DNA of 64,000 nt from Microbulbifer sp. ALW1. Lineage in GTDB: Bacteria; Pseudomonadota; Gammaproteobacteria; Pseudomonadales; Cellvibrionaceae. The position numbers were made by a program, and so were the translations under genes. The stretch lies in contig NZ_CP047569.1 of the NCBI RefSeq assembly GCF_009903625.1, positions 4,386,501-4,450,500 of the forward strand, read 5' to 3'. Positions 1 through 9,781 of this stretch are shown piece by piece (positions within the stretch are counted from its first letter, which is position 1; each line of letters begins with the position of its first letter). The notes under the pieces are model-generated. The model was not told the DNA's origin. It did not search any database and saw only the letters and a program-made list of their open reading frames with translations.

Positions 1-153
1 TTCAGCTGCAGCTTCGCCGCCAGCCGGGCCAGCCATAACTGCAGCAGCTGCGGTTACGCCGAACTTCTCTTCCATAGCTTCGATCAGCTCAACAACGTCC
101 TTAACAGACATTTCAGCGATCGCATTGATGATATCTTCTTTAGTCAGAGACAT
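1..153 (-). CDS. rplL: 50S ribosomal protein L7/L12, N-terminal part
   Basis: The translation starts [20 protein letters not shown] and runs into the alanine-rich hinge before the window ends, so only about 51 residues are present and the C-terminal factor-binding domain lies outside. L7/L12 forms the ribosomal stalk that recruits translation GTPases. It follows rplJ in the same direction, the usual rplJL order, with an ATG at 151-153. Identity rests on the conserved N-terminal dimerisation segment and the neighbours. Confidence 0.95.
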   Translation of the reverse strand, partial: MSLTKEDIINAIAEMSVKDVVELIEAMEEKFGVTAAAAVMAGPAGGEAAAE

Positions 154-239
154 GAGTTAGTACCTGATTTCGTGTGAGCAGGAAACTGCTCGTATATTCA
201 TTAAAAAGTGAAAACTGCCGCTTCGCGTTTGCGAAACCC

Positions 240-734
240 TTATGCAGCTTCCTGCTCTTTTTGGTCGCGAACGGCCGCAATAGTGCGAACCAGTTTGCCA
301 GCAGAGGCTTCTTTCATGCAGCTCATCAGCTTCGCGATTGCTTCATCGTAAGTCGGCAGGCTTGCCAACAAAGCGATGTCAGTCGCTACGCCTTCGAAGG
401 CGGCACCTTTCAGTTCCAGCTTGTCGTTGCCCTTGGCGAACTCTTTCAGGATGCGCGCGCCGGCACCCGGATGTTCGTTGGAAAAGGCAATGATGCTGGG
501 ACCGACGAATTTCTCGATGAGACATTCGAATTCGGTACCGGCCAGAGCGCGACGCGCCAGAGTATTGCGGACGACTTTCAACCAAACGCCGTTCTCGCGA
601 GCCTCTTTGCGCAGGGCAGTCATGTCATTCACGGTTACGCCACGGGAATCCGCAACGACCGCAGACAGAGCACCCTCAGCAGCCTGCTGGACTTCCGCGA
701 CAATCGCTTTCTTGTCTACGAGTCCAATAGCCAT
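240..734 (-). CDS. rplJ: 50S ribosomal protein L10
   Basis: This 164-residue protein anchors the L7/L12 stalk to 23S rRNA and represses its own operon by binding the mRNA leader. The sequence starts [20 protein letters not shown], the classic L10 N-terminus, and ends in a charged tail that binds L12. The open frame extends 13 codons further upstream, but the ATG at 732-734 is preceded by a clear AGGAGT ribosome-binding site and matches family length, so I chose it. It lies between rplA and rplL on the same strand, downstream of a structured leader. Confidence 0.96.
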   Translation of the reverse strand: MAIGLVDKKAIVAEVQQAAEGALSAVVADSRGVTVNDMTALRKEARENGVWLKVVRNTLARRALAGTEFECLIEKFVGPSIIAFSNEHPGAGARILKEFAKGNDKLELKGAAFEGVATDIALLASLPTYDEAIAKLMSCMKEASAGKLVRTIAAVRDQKEQEAA

Positions 735-920
735 AGTGTCACTCCTGGATTTGAAAAAAGATCGGGACATCATGACCCCGATCCGTTCCGGTGCTTAAAG
801 CTCAAATCCAGTAAAAATACTGGTTTGGGCACACCGTCTGCGTAGGCTCGCTCTCCTCGGTTTGACACCGAATGACCAACCTGGTCGGAGAATGGATTAA
901 GCAGCGCGCATTTAAACCTC
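735..920 (-). promoter_or_regulatory. Candidate L10 (rplJ) autoregulatory leader
   Basis: The roughly 317-base gap between rplA and rplJ holds no gene. On the minus strand the part next to rplJ contains paired segments, including a perfect hairpin at 808-823 (CCAGTA, four-base loop, TACTGG) and the complementary stretch around 878-895 (ACCAGGTTGGT). Position and general architecture match the L10(L7/L12)4-binding leader of gammaproteobacteria. The rest of the gap (921-1051) probably carries the rplJ promoter, but I cannot place its boxes. The leader boundaries are approximate. Confidence 0.45.
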
Positions 921-1051
921 AAATACTCGCCACACCTACGGTCTTTGACGACCCGCCACCCTGCCTGGAATAAAACCCGGGTAAAGTGGCGAACCCCAAA
1001 GTTCTTTTTACTGAACGTTGTTAACCTTCAGAGAATTCAATTCTCGGAAGA

Positions 1052-1750
1052 TTATTTAACGTCCAGAGTAGCCTGGTCGATGGTCAGACCCGGGCCCATG
1101 GTAGTGCTCAGGGTGATCTTTTTCAGATACACGCCCTTCGCGGAAGCCGGCTTGGCCTTTTTCAGGTCAGCTACCAGTGCTTCCAGGTTTTCTTTCAGTG
1201 CATTGGCGTCAAAGCCAACTTTACCGATACCGCCGTGAATGATGCCGCCTTTGTCAGCGCGGAAACGCACCTGACCAGCCTTGGCATTCTTAACCGCAGT
1301 CGCAACGTCCGGGGTTACGGTTCCGGTCTTCGGGTTCGGCATCAGGCCGCGCGGGCCGAGGATCTGACCCAGCTGACCAACAACGCGCATAGCATCCGGA
1401 GAAGCTACAACCACGTCGAAATCCATCTTGCCCGCTTTAACTTCAGCGGCCAGCTCATCCATACCTACCAGGTCGGCACCAGCTTCTTTAGCGGCGTCGG
1501 CGTTGGCACCCTGGGTGAACACGGCAACACGAACGGTTTTACCAGTACCGTGCGGCAGAGTGGTGGCACCGCGAACAGCCTGGTCGGACTTACGCGGATC
1601 GATGCCGAGGTTGATGGAGGCATCAACAGTCTCTGCGAACTTCACGTTGGAGAATTCTTTCAGCAGCGCTACAGCTTCGTCGAAACCGTATGCTTTACCC
1701 GCTTCCAGTTTTTCAGCGATTGCGCGCTGACGTTTGGTCAATTTAGCCAC
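1052..1750 (-). CDS. rplA: 50S ribosomal protein L1
   Basis: L1 is a 232-residue protein of the large subunit that binds 23S rRNA near the E site and, in related bacteria, represses translation of the L11 operon. The protein begins [19 protein letters not shown] and contains the family segments [18 protein letters not shown] and [18 protein letters not shown]. The start codon is GTG at 1748-1750, directly abutting the TAA stop of rplK with no spacer. The ribosome-binding site GGAGGG lies inside the end of rplK, so the two are probably translationally coupled. Confidence 0.97.
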   Translation of the reverse strand: MAKLTKRQRAIAEKLEAGKAYGFDEAVALLKEFSNVKFAETVDASINLGIDPRKSDQAVRGATTLPHGTGKTVRVAVFTQGANADAAKEAGADLVGMDELAAEVKAGKMDFDVVVASPDAMRVVGQLGQILGPRGLMPNPKTGTVTPDVATAVKNAKAGQVRFRADKGGIIHGGIGKVGFDANALKENLEALVADLKKAKPASAKGVYLKKITLSTTMGPGLTIDQATLDVK

Positions 1751-2182
1751 TTACAGACCCTCCACTTCGATACCGGCACTGCGCGCAGAACCCGCGATGG
1801 TGCGCACCGCTGCGTCCATATCGGAAGCAGTCAGGTCAGCTTTTTTCATTTCCACGATCTCTTCGATCTGAGCGCGGGTCACTTTACCAACTTTGTCGGT
1901 ATTCGGACGGCCGGAACCGCTCTTGATCTTGGCAGCCTTGCGCAGCAGTACAGCGGCGGGCGGCGACTTCATGATGAAGGTGAAGGAGCGATCGCTGTAT
2001 ACAGAGATCACTACTGGTACCGGCAGGCCCGGCTCCAGGTTCTGAGTCTGTGCGTTGAACGCTTTACAGAACTCCATGATGTTCACACCGTGCTGACCCA
2101 GTGCGGGACCAACGGGGGGGCTCGGGTTGGCCTGGCCGGCCTTCACTTGCAGCTTGATGTAAGCTTCTATTTTCTTAGCCAT
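1751..2182 (-). CDS. rplK: 50S ribosomal protein L11
   Basis: L11 is a 143-residue protein of the GTPase-associated centre, needed for factor binding and for RelA activation. The sequence [20 protein letters not shown], followed by the proline-rich [19 protein letters not shown], is diagnostic, and length is standard. It is first of the rplKA pair and is separated from nusG by about 175 bases that contain a hairpin. Confidence 0.97.
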   Translation of the reverse strand: MAKKIEAYIKLQVKAGQANPSPPVGPALGQHGVNIMEFCKAFNAQTQNLEPGLPVPVVISVYSDRSFTFIMKSPPAAVLLRKAAKIKSGSGRPNTDKVGKVTRAQIEEIVEMKKADLTASDMDAAVRTIAGSARSAGIEVEGL

Positions 2183-2307
2183 TACAGCTTCCTCTTTAAC
2201 TGGGTATTAGCGCCTGCGCTGTACACTCATACAAACGTGCAACGCTCAGCTCCCCTGCTTTGTCCCGCCTCGCCAGGCAAAAGCCCAACAGGGTTTTCAG
2301 GGACGCG

Positions 2308-2338
2308 AAAGCCCTCTTCCGCCGAAACGAAAGAGGGC
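2308..2338 (-). terminator. Hairpin between nusG and rplK, possible attenuator
   Basis: On the minus strand a perfect 8-bp stem (GCCCTCTT at 2331-2338 paired with AAGAGGGC at 2311-2318) encloses a 12-base loop and is followed by only three T residues. It sits about 20 bases after the nusG stop. The T run is short for an efficient intrinsic terminator, so partial termination or RNA processing between secE-nusG and rplKA seems more likely than a full stop. Confidence 0.4.
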
Positions 2339-2358
2339 CGAATCCTTCCAGCTCGAAA

Positions 2359-2892
2359 TCAGTTCTTTTCTACCTGACCGAATTCCAGCTCTACCGGAGT
2401 GGAGCGACCGAAGATCAACACCGCCACCCGCAGGCGACTCTTCTCGTAGTTGACCTCTTCGACCACACCGTTGAAATCATTAAACGGACCGTCGATGACA
2501 CGCACCATCTCACCCGGCTCGAACAGCGTCTTGGGCTTGGGCTTGTCAACAGAGTCATCGATGCGATTCAGGATTGCCTGAGCTTCGCGATCGGTAATCG
2601 GCGCAGGCTTGTCCGCCTTACCACCAATAAAGCCCAGCACGCGCGGCGTTTCTTTCACCAGATGCCAGGTATCATCATTCAATTCCATTTCCACCAGCAC
2701 ATAGCCAGGGAAAAATTTGCGCTCGCTTTTACGCTTCTGGCCGGCACGCATTTCCACCACTTCCTCGGTGGGCACCAGAACCTCGCCAAAGAGGTGATCC
2801 ATTTCGTGTAGCTCAATGCGCTCCTTCAGAGAAGTCTTCACACGCTTCTCATAGCCGGAGTAGGCCTGAACTACATACCAATGCTTTGCCAT
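2359..2892 (-). CDS. nusG: Transcription termination/antitermination factor NusG
   Basis: NusG (177 residues) binds RNA polymerase, suppresses pausing, and links transcription to Rho or ribosomes. The N-terminal NGN domain starts [19 protein letters not shown], and the C-terminal KOW domain is seen around residues 124-150 ([18 protein letters not shown]). The ATG overlaps nothing; secE ends 10 bases upstream, the standard secE-nusG unit. Confidence 0.97.
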   Translation of the reverse strand: MAKHWYVVQAYSGYEKRVKTSLKERIELHEMDHLFGEVLVPTEEVVEMRAGQKRKSERKFFPGYVLVEMELNDDTWHLVKETPRVLGFIGGKADKPAPITDREAQAILNRIDDSVDKPKPKTLFEPGEMVRVIDGPFNDFNGVVEEVNYEKSRLRVAVLIFGRSTPVELEFGQVEKN

Positions 2893-2902
2893 GGATTAAC
2901 CT

Positions 2903-3271
2903 TTAGCCAATAATCTTGGAGGCGGCCCAACCGAGACCGGAGTCCAACGCCCACAGAATGACCGCCATCAGCAGCACAAACACCACCACGATCAGGGTGG
3001 TCTGAGTGGCCTCCTGGCGACTCGGCCAGACTACCCGACGCACTTCATTCTGAGCTTCGCGCAGCAGATTCCAGAAGGCATTGCCTTTCTCGGTCTGCAC
3101 CGCCACGGCAACAGCACCAAGGCAAAGCACAACGATTGCCAGCACACGATACAACAGGGGGATTTCGGCGTAGTAGGAGTTGCCCGCTACAGCGGCGCCA
3201 ATCAGCAGCACCACCAGCAGCCACTTCAGGCCGTCAAGACGAAAGGTTTTCGCCTCTACTTTAGCGTTCAT
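2903..3271 (-). CDS. secE: Preprotein translocase subunit SecE
   Basis: SecE is the small essential subunit of the SecYEG channel. This 122-residue protein shows three membrane segments (about residues 13-30, 40-60 and 90-112), the long three-helix form seen in E. coli, and the conserved amphipathic stretch NEVRRVVWPSRQEATQTTL before the last helix. It precedes nusG by 10 bases and follows a tRNA-Trp gene. Confidence 0.96.
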   Translation of the reverse strand: MNAKVEAKTFRLDGLKWLLVVLLIGAAVAGNSYYAEIPLLYRVLAIVVLCLGAVAVAVQTEKGNAFWNLLREAQNEVRRVVWPSRQEATQTTLIVVVFVLLMAVILWALDSGLGWAASKIIG

Positions 3272-3387
3272 ACAGAGAAGCCTTTAGTGCGCCAGATACT
3301 GCAAGGCGCCTTTATTGCCAACGACCGCAAAGAGCGACAGCAGTACAGGATAGCCTAAACTCAGGCTCCTTGCGGACATCTGAAATT

Positions 3388-3463
3388 TGGCAGGCCAGGA
3401 GGGACTCGAACCCCCAACAGCCGGTTTTGGAGACCGGTGCTCTACCAATTGAACTACTGGCCT
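3388..3463 (-). tRNA. tRNA-Trp (anticodon CCA)
   Basis: The minus strand folds as a 76-base cloverleaf with a seven-base acceptor pair AGGCCAG/CTGGCCT, the T-arm sequence GGTTCGAGTCC, anticodon loop CTCCAAA reading CCA, and an encoded 3' CCA (TGG at 3388-3390). Its place between tuf and secE is common in pseudomonad-like gammaproteobacteria. Confidence 0.96.
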
Positions 3464-3586
3464 GGAACACTTCCGGAAGCAAACTGCGTCACTACCGGAA
3501 AAAATGAGGGGCGGATCATACCATCCAACCCCACATTTGCAAGCGCGACCGCCAATTCATATTGACGACCGCACTCAATGCATCGA

Positions 3587-4810
3587 TTACTCGATGATTT
3601 TGGCTACAACGCCAGCACCAACGGTACGGCCACCTTCGCGAATCGCGAAGCGCAGACCATCTTCCATGGCGATCGGAGCGATCAGGGTAACGGTCATTTG
3701 AACGTTATCGCCCGGCATTACCATCTCGGTACCTTCCGGCAGCTCACACGCACCAGTTACGTCGGTGGTACGGAAGTAGAACTGCGGACGGTAGCCCTTG
3801 AAGAACGGGGTGTGACGACCACCTTCATCCTTGGACAGTACGTACACTTCCGCTTCGAACTTGGTGTGCGGAGTGATGGAACCCGGCTTCGCCAGTACCT
3901 GACCACGCTCTACTTCGTCACGCTTGGTGCCGCGCAGCAGGGCGCCGATGTTCTCACCAGCACGACCTTCGTCGAGCAGCTTGCGGAACATTTCCACACC
4001 AGTACAGGTAGTAGAAGTGGTTTCTTTGATACCAACGATCTGGATTTCGTCACCAGTGCGAACGATACCACGCTCTACACGGCCGGTTACTACGGTACCG
4101 CGACCAGAGATGGAGAACACGTCTTCGATCGGCATCAGGAACGGCTGATCGATAGCACGCTCAGGCTCAGGGATGTAGGCGTCCAGGGTTTCTACCAGCT
4201 TCTTAACAGCGCTGGTGCCCATTTCGTCTGCATCTTCACCGTTCAGTGCCATCAGGGCAGAACCAGCGATGATCGGAGTGTCGTCACCCGGGAATTCGTA
4301 TTGATCCAGCAGCTCGCGCAGCTCCATCTCTACCAGTTCCATCATCTCGGCGTATTCTTCAGAACCAGCGCCGCCACAGTCTTCTGCCAGCAGGTCAGCT
4401 TTATTCAGGAATACTACGATGTAAGGTACACCTACCTGACGGGACAGCAGGATGTGCTCACGGGTCTGCGGCATAGGGCCGTCAGTCGCGCCACATACCA
4501 GGATAGCGCCGTCCATCTGAGCAGCACCGGTGATCATGTTTTTAACGTAGTCGGCGTGGCCCGGGCAGTCTACGTGTGCGTAGTGGCGGGTCGGGGACTC
4601 GTATTCAACGTGAGAGGTGGCGATGGTGATACCGCGCTCACGCTCTTCCGGTGCATTGTCGATACCGTCGAAGGCAACGGCAGCGCCGCCCCATACTTCG
4701 GAACATACGCGGGTCAGCGCAGCAGTCAGGGTGGTTTTACCGTGGTCAACGTGACCGATGGTGCCCACGTTTACGTGGGGCTTGGAACGTTCAAACTTTT
4801 CTTTTCCCAT
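3587..4810 (-). CDS. tuf: Elongation factor Tu
   Basis: EF-Tu delivers aminoacyl-tRNA to the ribosome. The 407-residue protein starts [20 protein letters not shown] and shows G1 GHVDHGKT, G2 GITI, G3 DCPGH and G4 NKAD, then the two beta-barrel domains. The frame is open for another 51 codons upstream, but the ATG at 4808-4810 is preceded by GGAGG and fits family length. It is the distal gene of a tRNA-tuf unit, the tufB arrangement. A second tuf copy is expected elsewhere in such genomes but cannot be seen here. Confidence 0.97.
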   Translation of the reverse strand: MGKEKFERSKPHVNVGTIGHVDHGKTTLTAALTRVCSEVWGGAAVAFDGIDNAPEERERGITIATSHVEYESPTRHYAHVDCPGHADYVKNMITGAAQMDGAILVCGATDGPMPQTREHILLSRQVGVPYIVVFLNKADLLAEDCGGAGSEEYAEMMELVEMELRELLDQYEFPGDDTPIIAGSALMALNGEDADEMGTSAVKKLVETLDAYIPEPERAIDQPFLMPIEDVFSISGRGTVVTGRVERGIVRTGDEIQIVGIKETTSTTCTGVEMFRKLLDEGRAGENIGALLRGTKRDEVERGQVLAKPGSITPHTKFEAEVYVLSKDEGGRHTPFFKGYRPQFYFRTTDVTGACELPEGTEMVMPGDNVQMTVTLIAPIAMEDGLRFAIREGGRTVGAGVVAKIIE

Positions 4811-4978
4811 TGCGGGCCTCCCAATATAAGCGTGAGCCGAACTAGCGACTTTACGTAAGAACAGCCCCCGCGCACCCCATGGGGCCTGCTCGGGAACCAA
4901 TGCACCCGGGGACAGCGAAAGACACAAAACCCGGATACAAATAACCGCGGAGACACAAGTCACCGCGGTTACGAATAA

Positions 4979-5053
4979 TGGAGCTCATGGGCGGATTTGA
5001 ACCGCCGACCTCACCCTTACCAAGGGTGTGCTCTACCCCTGAGCTACATGAGC
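4979..5053 (-). tRNA. tRNA-Thr (anticodon GGT)
   Basis: The minus strand gives a 75-base cloverleaf with acceptor GCTCATG/CATGAGC, anticodon loop reading GGT, T-arm GGTTCAAATCC and encoded CCA (TGG at 4979-4981). It lies directly upstream of tuf, in the position of thrT in the E. coli tufB operon. Confidence 0.96.
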
Positions 5054-5184
5054 TTACTCCTGACTCGACAAACCTGCCGAGCCGCAAGCGGGGCCGCTTG
5101 CAATGCATCCGGAACAAACCGAATGACCTTTTGACAAAACCTTGCAATCCAAACTTTTGCCAACTAAGGCTCCACACAATCGAA

Positions 5185-5258
<74 letters not shown>

Positions 5259-5339
5259 ATACCGCGTGCGAAACCTTCAACAACAGAAGACCAAACAACC
5301 TCTTCTGCCTTCGATGCCAGCACATAGGCATCTGAATAA

Positions 5340-5422
5340 TGGTGCAGGGGGTGGATTCGAACCACCGAAGCTTGCGCGTCAGATTTACAGTCTGATCCCT
5401 TTGGCCACTCGGGAACCCCTGC
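5340..5422 (-). tRNA. tRNA-Tyr (anticodon GTA)
   Basis: An 83-base class II tRNA on the minus strand: acceptor GCAGGGG/CCCCTGC, anticodon loop CTGTAAA reading GTA, a long variable arm, T-arm GGTTCGAATCC and encoded CCA. It is tyrU by position in the tRNA-tuf cluster. Confidence 0.96.
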
Positions 5423-5533
5423 TCGAAAGCGGTGCGTATTTTCTACAGCAACCATTTCGATGTCAACAATTTTTTCCTTTAATTTCACACACTTAACTGA
5501 TTTTCTTCAGCAGCCTGCAAAACAGGAAAGAGA

Positions 5534-5609
5534 TGGAGCTGGCGAGAGGAGTCGAACCCCCGACCGGCTGATTACAAGTCAGCTGCTCTACCAACTGAGC
5601 TACGCCAGC
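5534..5609 (-). tRNA. tRNA-Thr (anticodon TGT)
   Basis: A 76-base cloverleaf on the minus strand with acceptor GCTGGCG/CGCCAGC, anticodon loop CTTGTAA reading TGT, T-arm GGTTCGACTCC and encoded CCA (TGG at 5534-5536). It is the first gene of the tRNA-tuf transcript and corresponds to thrU. Confidence 0.96.
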
Positions 5610-5680
5610 ATCTCTGTTTGAACCCCTCTCAGGGCTCTCACCACTTCGGGTTTGTTGACACCCCCTGAAGTGGAGGCGGG

Positions 5681-5709
5681 ATTCTAGGGGAAGTGATCCT
5701 GACAAGCAA
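5681..5709 (-). promoter_or_regulatory. Candidate sigma-70 promoter of the tRNA-tuf unit
   Basis: On the minus strand TTGCTT (5704-5709) and TAGAAT (5681-5686) are separated by exactly 17 bases and followed by a GC-rich discriminator, as in stable-RNA promoters under stringent control. The site lies about 70 bases upstream of the first mature tRNA end. Assigned by eye from consensus. Confidence 0.5.
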
Positions 5710-5811
5710 CAGGCTATTGTCGCTTTTCTTCACCTCGCCGCTGTCCCGGCAAAAATCCCTCCAAGCCGTGGCCCGGGAACCGCGCCCAAGCACGCCAAAT
5801 TGTTCGCCAAA

Positions 5812-6552
5812 CTACTCGTCACCGGCCTCGCGAATCTCGCTGCAAAGGTTCTGGCGCCGGTCGATTTCTGGATAGTCCAACTGCAACTGCTCCCAGAAAG
5901 CCTCTGCGATCTGTCCTTCTGCGTCACCATCCACCACCACCCATCGCTCGAGATAGGTCTGTGGCTCCTCCCGGTATTGCGCGCGGAACCCGCGCTCTTT
6001 CAATTCTTCAGCCAATGCCTGGGCGCGCTCAACCTCGGAAAATATCCCGAATGAGATACCGTTTTCCAGCGACCCCTTGGGTATAACATAGCTGTCGATT
6101 CCCGCCGCCTGCAATTCACGCAACTTGCGAAATGCTTCCTGGGAGGAATTTAGCGGAGCGAGGTATACCCAGTATCGCATCTGCCCCTGCATCTCGATCT
6201 CGCGCAAGGCCGCCGTCACCTGGAGCGCCTGCAAACGCCTGGCTACATCCTCTCCCTGATAAGCCTCACCGAAGGGTCCCACCAGTGTGCACAGCGGCTC
6301 AGAAGGGCTCGCTGGCGTCGTACGTGGCGAATCTACACCGCCGGAGACTACCGGCGGCCTGGCAGCATTGGCTGTAGGCGCTTCCGGCTGCACCAGGCTG
6401 TCGGGGTCAGCTTCGTCCACCAGGGTGATACCCGCAGCGTCATCGGAGCCCGCAGCAGATACGGTAACCGCTGAGGGAGACCGCTCCGCGGTAAGAAACC
6501 ATCCCAGAAGCCCAAGATTGGCAACCACTAACAAGAGGAAAATCCAGCGCAT
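5812..6552 (-). CDS. SPOR-domain inner-membrane protein
   Basis: This 246-residue protein begins with a single hydrophobic anchor (MRWIFLLLVVANLGLLGWFL), then a low-complexity linker rich in S, P and A to about residue 85. A SPOR-like region follows at about 86-165 (TLVGPFGEAYQGEDVARRLQ ... YWVYLAP ... YVIPKGSLENGISFGIF). SPOR domains bind denuded peptidoglycan at division septa. The last 60 residues look like an extra module I do not recognise. Its place after birA-coaX and before the tRNA cluster is also seen in pseudomonads. The substrate is inferred from the family. Confidence 0.75.
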   Translation of the reverse strand: MRWIFLLLVVANLGLLGWFLTAERSPSAVTVSAAGSDDAAGITLVDEADPDSLVQPEAPTANAARPPVVSGGVDSPRTTPASPSEPLCTLVGPFGEAYQGEDVARRLQALQVTAALREIEMQGQMRYWVYLAPLNSSQEAFRKLRELQAAGIDSYVIPKGSLENGISFGIFSEVERAQALAEELKERGFRAQYREEPQTYLERWVVVDGDAEGQIAEAFWEQLQLDYPEIDRRQNLCSEIREAGDE

Positions 6553-6688
6553 ATTTTTCGATCAACAGGTTGTTACGATCATAGATAAACAAGGCGCGCA
6601 TTTTAGCGGCTTACCCAAGATTCCGGCATCTACTGGCGCACAGGATGCGCCCGATGGTTATACAAACTCAGGTACAAGCTCAGGGATT

Positions 6689-7480
6689 TCAGCGGGGCCA
6701 GGGATTGGTCAGCGCCAATCCCTCCATCACCAGATCCTCAACCCACTCCCCCGAACGGTCACACAGAGACGCCACGAGAGCCCCATCCCCTCCGGTGAAC
6801 AACAGCCGCGGCACTGGCAACCCTGTGACTGCACACTGGTGCGCAAGGCCATCGTAGGTGCGCTCAATGGCACCGAGCACCATCAGCAGCAGCCCCCGGT
6901 TGACCGCGCTCTCGGTATCGCAGCCGGGCGCCAGTGACATACCCTCTTCATGGACTGCCGCCACTTTCACCGCATCCGTATCGCTGTACAGGGCACGGCG
7001 CATCAGGTTAATACCCGGGACTATATAGCCCCCCAGGTGCTCCCCATCCCCGCCCAGCAGATCCAGCGTCACCGCACTGCCGCAGTCGACCACCAGTGCC
7101 GGTGATGGATGCCTCCGAAAAGCGGCCAGGACAGCAAGCCAGCGATCCACGCCGAGCCGTGAATACTCCGAATAAGCACAGCGAACGCCGCCACACTCGG
7201 CCGCGACCCGCGCAAACTCTACCTCCACACCCAGTGCGGCGTGCAGGCGACTGGCAATCCCGCTCTCGACACGCGGCCCTGCCACATTGCCAATACGCAC
7301 CCTGGCCGGCGGGCGCTCAAACCAGATTGCGGGCAGCTCTTCTGCATCCCACCAGTCTCCCGGAGCGAAAGCGCCGCGGGCGATAATTCCGGGCTGCTCG
7401 CGTTCCGCAGGCGCTGAAATCAATCGCCACTTGCAACGGGTATTCCCCTGATCCAGCTCAAGAATGGTACTGATACTCAA
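6689..7480 (-). CDS. coaX: Type III pantothenate kinase
   Basis: CoaX phosphorylates pantothenate in the first step of coenzyme A synthesis. The 263-residue protein has the ASKHA fold signatures: phosphate-binding DQGNT at residues 10-14, GVDRW at 110-114, DCGSA at 132-136 and GGYIVPG at 150-156. The start is TTG at 7478-7480, overlapping the TGA of birA (TTGA), so the two are almost surely co-transcribed and translationally coupled. Type III enzymes are not inhibited by CoA, unlike CoaA. Confidence 0.93.
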   Translation of the reverse strand: MSISTILELDQGNTRCKWRLISAPAEREQPGIIARGAFAPGDWWDAEELPAIWFERPPARVRIGNVAGPRVESGIASRLHAALGVEVEFARVAAECGGVRCAYSEYSRLGVDRWLAVLAAFRRHPSPALVVDCGSAVTLDLLGGDGEHLGGYIVPGINLMRRALYSDTDAVKVAAVHEEGMSLAPGCDTESAVNRGLLLMVLGAIERTYDGLAHQCAVTGLPVPRLLFTGGDGALVASLCDRSGEWVEDLVMEGLALTNPWPR

Positions 7481-8568
7481 GTTTTGTCACCCGACCCTAT
7501 CGGCTCTTGCCCCGCCCCCGGCCCTGGATTCTGCCCGGCAGCCCGCAACGATACCTCACCACCATGGAATACTTTTTGCTCGCCATCCATTTCCAGTAAC
7601 AGCGCGCCACTTGCGTCGACCCCACGGGCGATTCCACACCAGCGCTGCTGGGCAGACTGTACGCAAACATCAGCGCCGGCAAACTGGTCCAGCGCCAACC
7701 ACTCCTCACGCCAGTGTGCAAAACCGGCACCGGCATAGTCGGACAGCATTGGCAGTAGCTCATCGAGCAAGGCAGCGACCAGAGCGTTGCGGGAAATGCC
7801 AGGACGCACCTCCGCCAGATCAATCCAGGGCTGGCCGATGGCCTCGGCAGCCGCTGCCGGCAAATGCATGTTCAGCCCTATCCCCACCACTACCGCGCAG
7901 CGGTCAGTGAGGTCGCCACTCAACTCCAGCAATACCCCGGCAAGCTTACGCCCACGACACCAGACATCATTCGGCCATTTCAGGCGCAGGTCCGGCACAT
8001 CGAATTTCGCCAGCGCTCGCACCAGCGCCACCCCCACCGCAAGACTCAATCCCTCCAGCAACTGAACGCCGCCGCTGAACTGCCACCCGATGGAAATACT
8101 GATACCCGAAGCAAAAGGGCTTTCCCAGCTGCGGCCACGCCGACCGCGCCCGGCAGTCTGCTGCTCCGCCAGCATCACCAGGCCGTGCCCACTACCGGCA
8201 TCCAGCGCACTTAGCAGACGGGCATTGGTGGAATCTACCTGATCGAAAATCTGTATCTGCGACAACAATCCGCCAGTATCCCCGGCAAGGTGGCGTCGAA
8301 TATCGCTCTCCGCCAGCAAGTCCAGTCCACCGGGCAAGCGGTAGCCGCGCCCTTTTACGGACTCGACCTGCAGCCCCAGCGGCTCCAGTTTTTGCAGCTG
8401 TTTCCAGACGGCCGCCCGACTCACCCCCAGTGCTTCACCGAGGGATTCACCGGAATGGACTTCGCCATCCGCCAGCAGATTCAGCAGCGGGCGTAAAGGT
8501 TCGACGGTGCCAGTGACAGGGTTGACGGGATTACGCGGGACCAAATTCATTTCTCCGGAAGTTGGCAT
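7477..8568 (-). CDS. birA: Biotin operon repressor / biotin-[acetyl-CoA-carboxylase] ligase
   Basis: BirA makes biotinyl-AMP, attaches biotin to acetyl-CoA carboxylase and represses biotin genes. The N-terminal winged helix is seen at about residues 25-75 (GEALGVSRAAVWKQLQKL). The ligase domain carries the nucleotide loop GRGRRGRSWESP and the biotin-binding KWPNDVW, with an SH3-like end. The start is uncertain: the ATG at 8566-8568 has no good ribosome-binding site, and the ATG at 8548-8550 has GGAG only two bases away. Either leaves a short non-conserved N-terminus. The gene precedes coaX with overlapping stop and start. Confidence 0.93.
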   Translation of the reverse strand: MPTSGEMNLVPRNPVNPVTGTVEPLRPLLNLLADGEVHSGESLGEALGVSRAAVWKQLQKLEPLGLQVESVKGRGYRLPGGLDLLAESDIRRHLAGDTGGLLSQIQIFDQVDSTNARLLSALDAGSGHGLVMLAEQQTAGRGRRGRSWESPFASGISISIGWQFSGGVQLLEGLSLAVGVALVRALAKFDVPDLRLKWPNDVWCRGRKLAGVLLELSGDLTDRCAVVVGIGLNMHLPAAAAEAIGQPWIDLAEVRPGISRNALVAALLDELLPMLSDYAGAGFAHWREEWLALDQFAGADVCVQSAQQRWCGIARGVDASGALLLEMDGEQKVFHGGEVSLRAAGQNPGPGAGQEPIGSGDKT

Positions 8569-8622
8569 CAAATCGAAATACGTGTGTGACTGCGCTAAAA
8601 GTCAGCGATCAGGGGCCGGAAC

Positions 8623-9756
8623 TCAGAGATAGCGGCGACAGTAGCGGCGCCCCAGGGCGGTGAGAATTTCGTAACCAATGGTACCCGCGGCCGCGCCCAT
8701 ATCATCGACACCCAGCTCAGGCCCGAGAACCTCAATGGCCCCCAGCTGACCACGCTGAGAAGGGCTGAGCGCGGAAATATCAAACACTGTGGTATCCATG
8801 GAAACGCGCCCCAAAATGGGCACCCGGATTTTCTCTCCGCCGACCACCGCCATGCCGTGTCCACAACCGCTCAGGGAGCGCAGCATGCCATCTGCATAGC
8901 CGCCCCTCACCACAGCCAGCCAGCTGCCGGCTGTCACCGACTGGGTTGCACCGTAGCCGACCCAGCTATCGCCATCGACCTGGCGCAGCTGCAGCACCGG
9001 CAGACGCAGGTTAACCACAGCAGACATGGAATTTTTTGTTCCCGGCTCCGGGTTCACGCCGTAGAGCGAGCAGCCGGGGCGCACCAGATCGAAATGGTAG
9101 GCGTCTCCGAGACAAATACCCGCGGAGTTGGCCAGACTGGCCTCCACTTGCGGGCACAGCTTGCGCAACCGGGAAACTGCGTCGTCGAAAAACGCCAGTT
9201 GCGCCGCATTCTGCGGGTGCCCGGGTTCATCGGCGCAGGCGAGGTGGCTGAGAACCAGTTGCAGGTTGACTTGTTGCAACAGCGCCGGCGTCTGAAGCAG
9301 TTGGTTAAACTCTGCCGCTCCCATTCCCAGACGGGTCATGCCGGAGTCCAGCTTGAGTGCACAGGGCGCCGCCGCCATTCCGGTTCCGGCGACATCGCTC
9401 CAGGCGCGCAGCTGAGCCACGCTCACCAGCACCGGAATCAGGCGTGCGGCAACACAGCGCTGCTCAAAGCCCGGACGGACACCGGTCAGAATGAAAATGC
9501 GCGCATCATCCGCAACCAGTACCCGCAGCGCCTCCCCTTCACGGAGGGTGGCAACGAAAAAGTCCCGACAACCCTCCTGGTACAAAACAGGGGCGACGCG
9601 CGCCATACCCAGTCCGTACGCATCGGCCTTGACCACAGCACCGCAGCGGCTGCGGGCGCTGAGCCGGCCACGCATCCGGGCGTAATTCCCAGCGATGGCA
9701 CTCAGATCAATACTCAAGACCCCTTCGCACTCGTCTTCAGTCATGGCCGCAGTCAT
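8623..9756 (-). CDS. alr: Alanine racemase
   Basis: This PLP enzyme interconverts L- and D-alanine for peptidoglycan. The 377-residue protein has the PLP lysine K43 in AVVKADAYGLG, the RPG segment at 226-228 and the catalytic tyrosine Y268 in VGYGATQ; length is close to the family norm. The ATG at 9754-9756 is used here, though GGGG sits directly on it, and the in-frame ATG four codons later (9744) has better spacing. It lies upstream of birA on the same strand and about 25 bases after the ABC permease gene. Whether it is alr or the catabolic dadX paralogue cannot be told from sequence alone. Confidence 0.93.
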   Translation of the reverse strand: MTAAMTEDECEGVLSIDLSAIAGNYARMRGRLSARSRCGAVVKADAYGLGMARVAPVLYQEGCRDFFVATLREGEALRVLVADDARIFILTGVRPGFEQRCVAARLIPVLVSVAQLRAWSDVAGTGMAAAPCALKLDSGMTRLGMGAAEFNQLLQTPALLQQVNLQLVLSHLACADEPGHPQNAAQLAFFDDAVSRLRKLCPQVEASLANSAGICLGDAYHFDLVRPGCSLYGVNPEPGTKNSMSAVVNLRLPVLQLRQVDGDSWVGYGATQSVTAGSWLAVVRGGYADGMLRSLSGCGHGMAVVGGEKIRVPILGRVSMDTTVFDISALSPSQRGQLGAIEVLGPELGVDDMGAAAGTIGYEILTALGRRYCRRYL

Positions 9757-9781
9757 CCCCAGAATTCAATGCTAATGCGGC

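Noticed and set aside
1235..2377. Long open frame opposite rplA and rplK
   Set aside because: It is antisense to two certain ribosomal protein genes; its sequence is the compositional shadow of GC-rich codons.
3578..4858. 426-codon frame opposite tuf
   Set aside because: It is exactly antisense to EF-Tu and has no family features; highly biased codons leave the opposite strand open.
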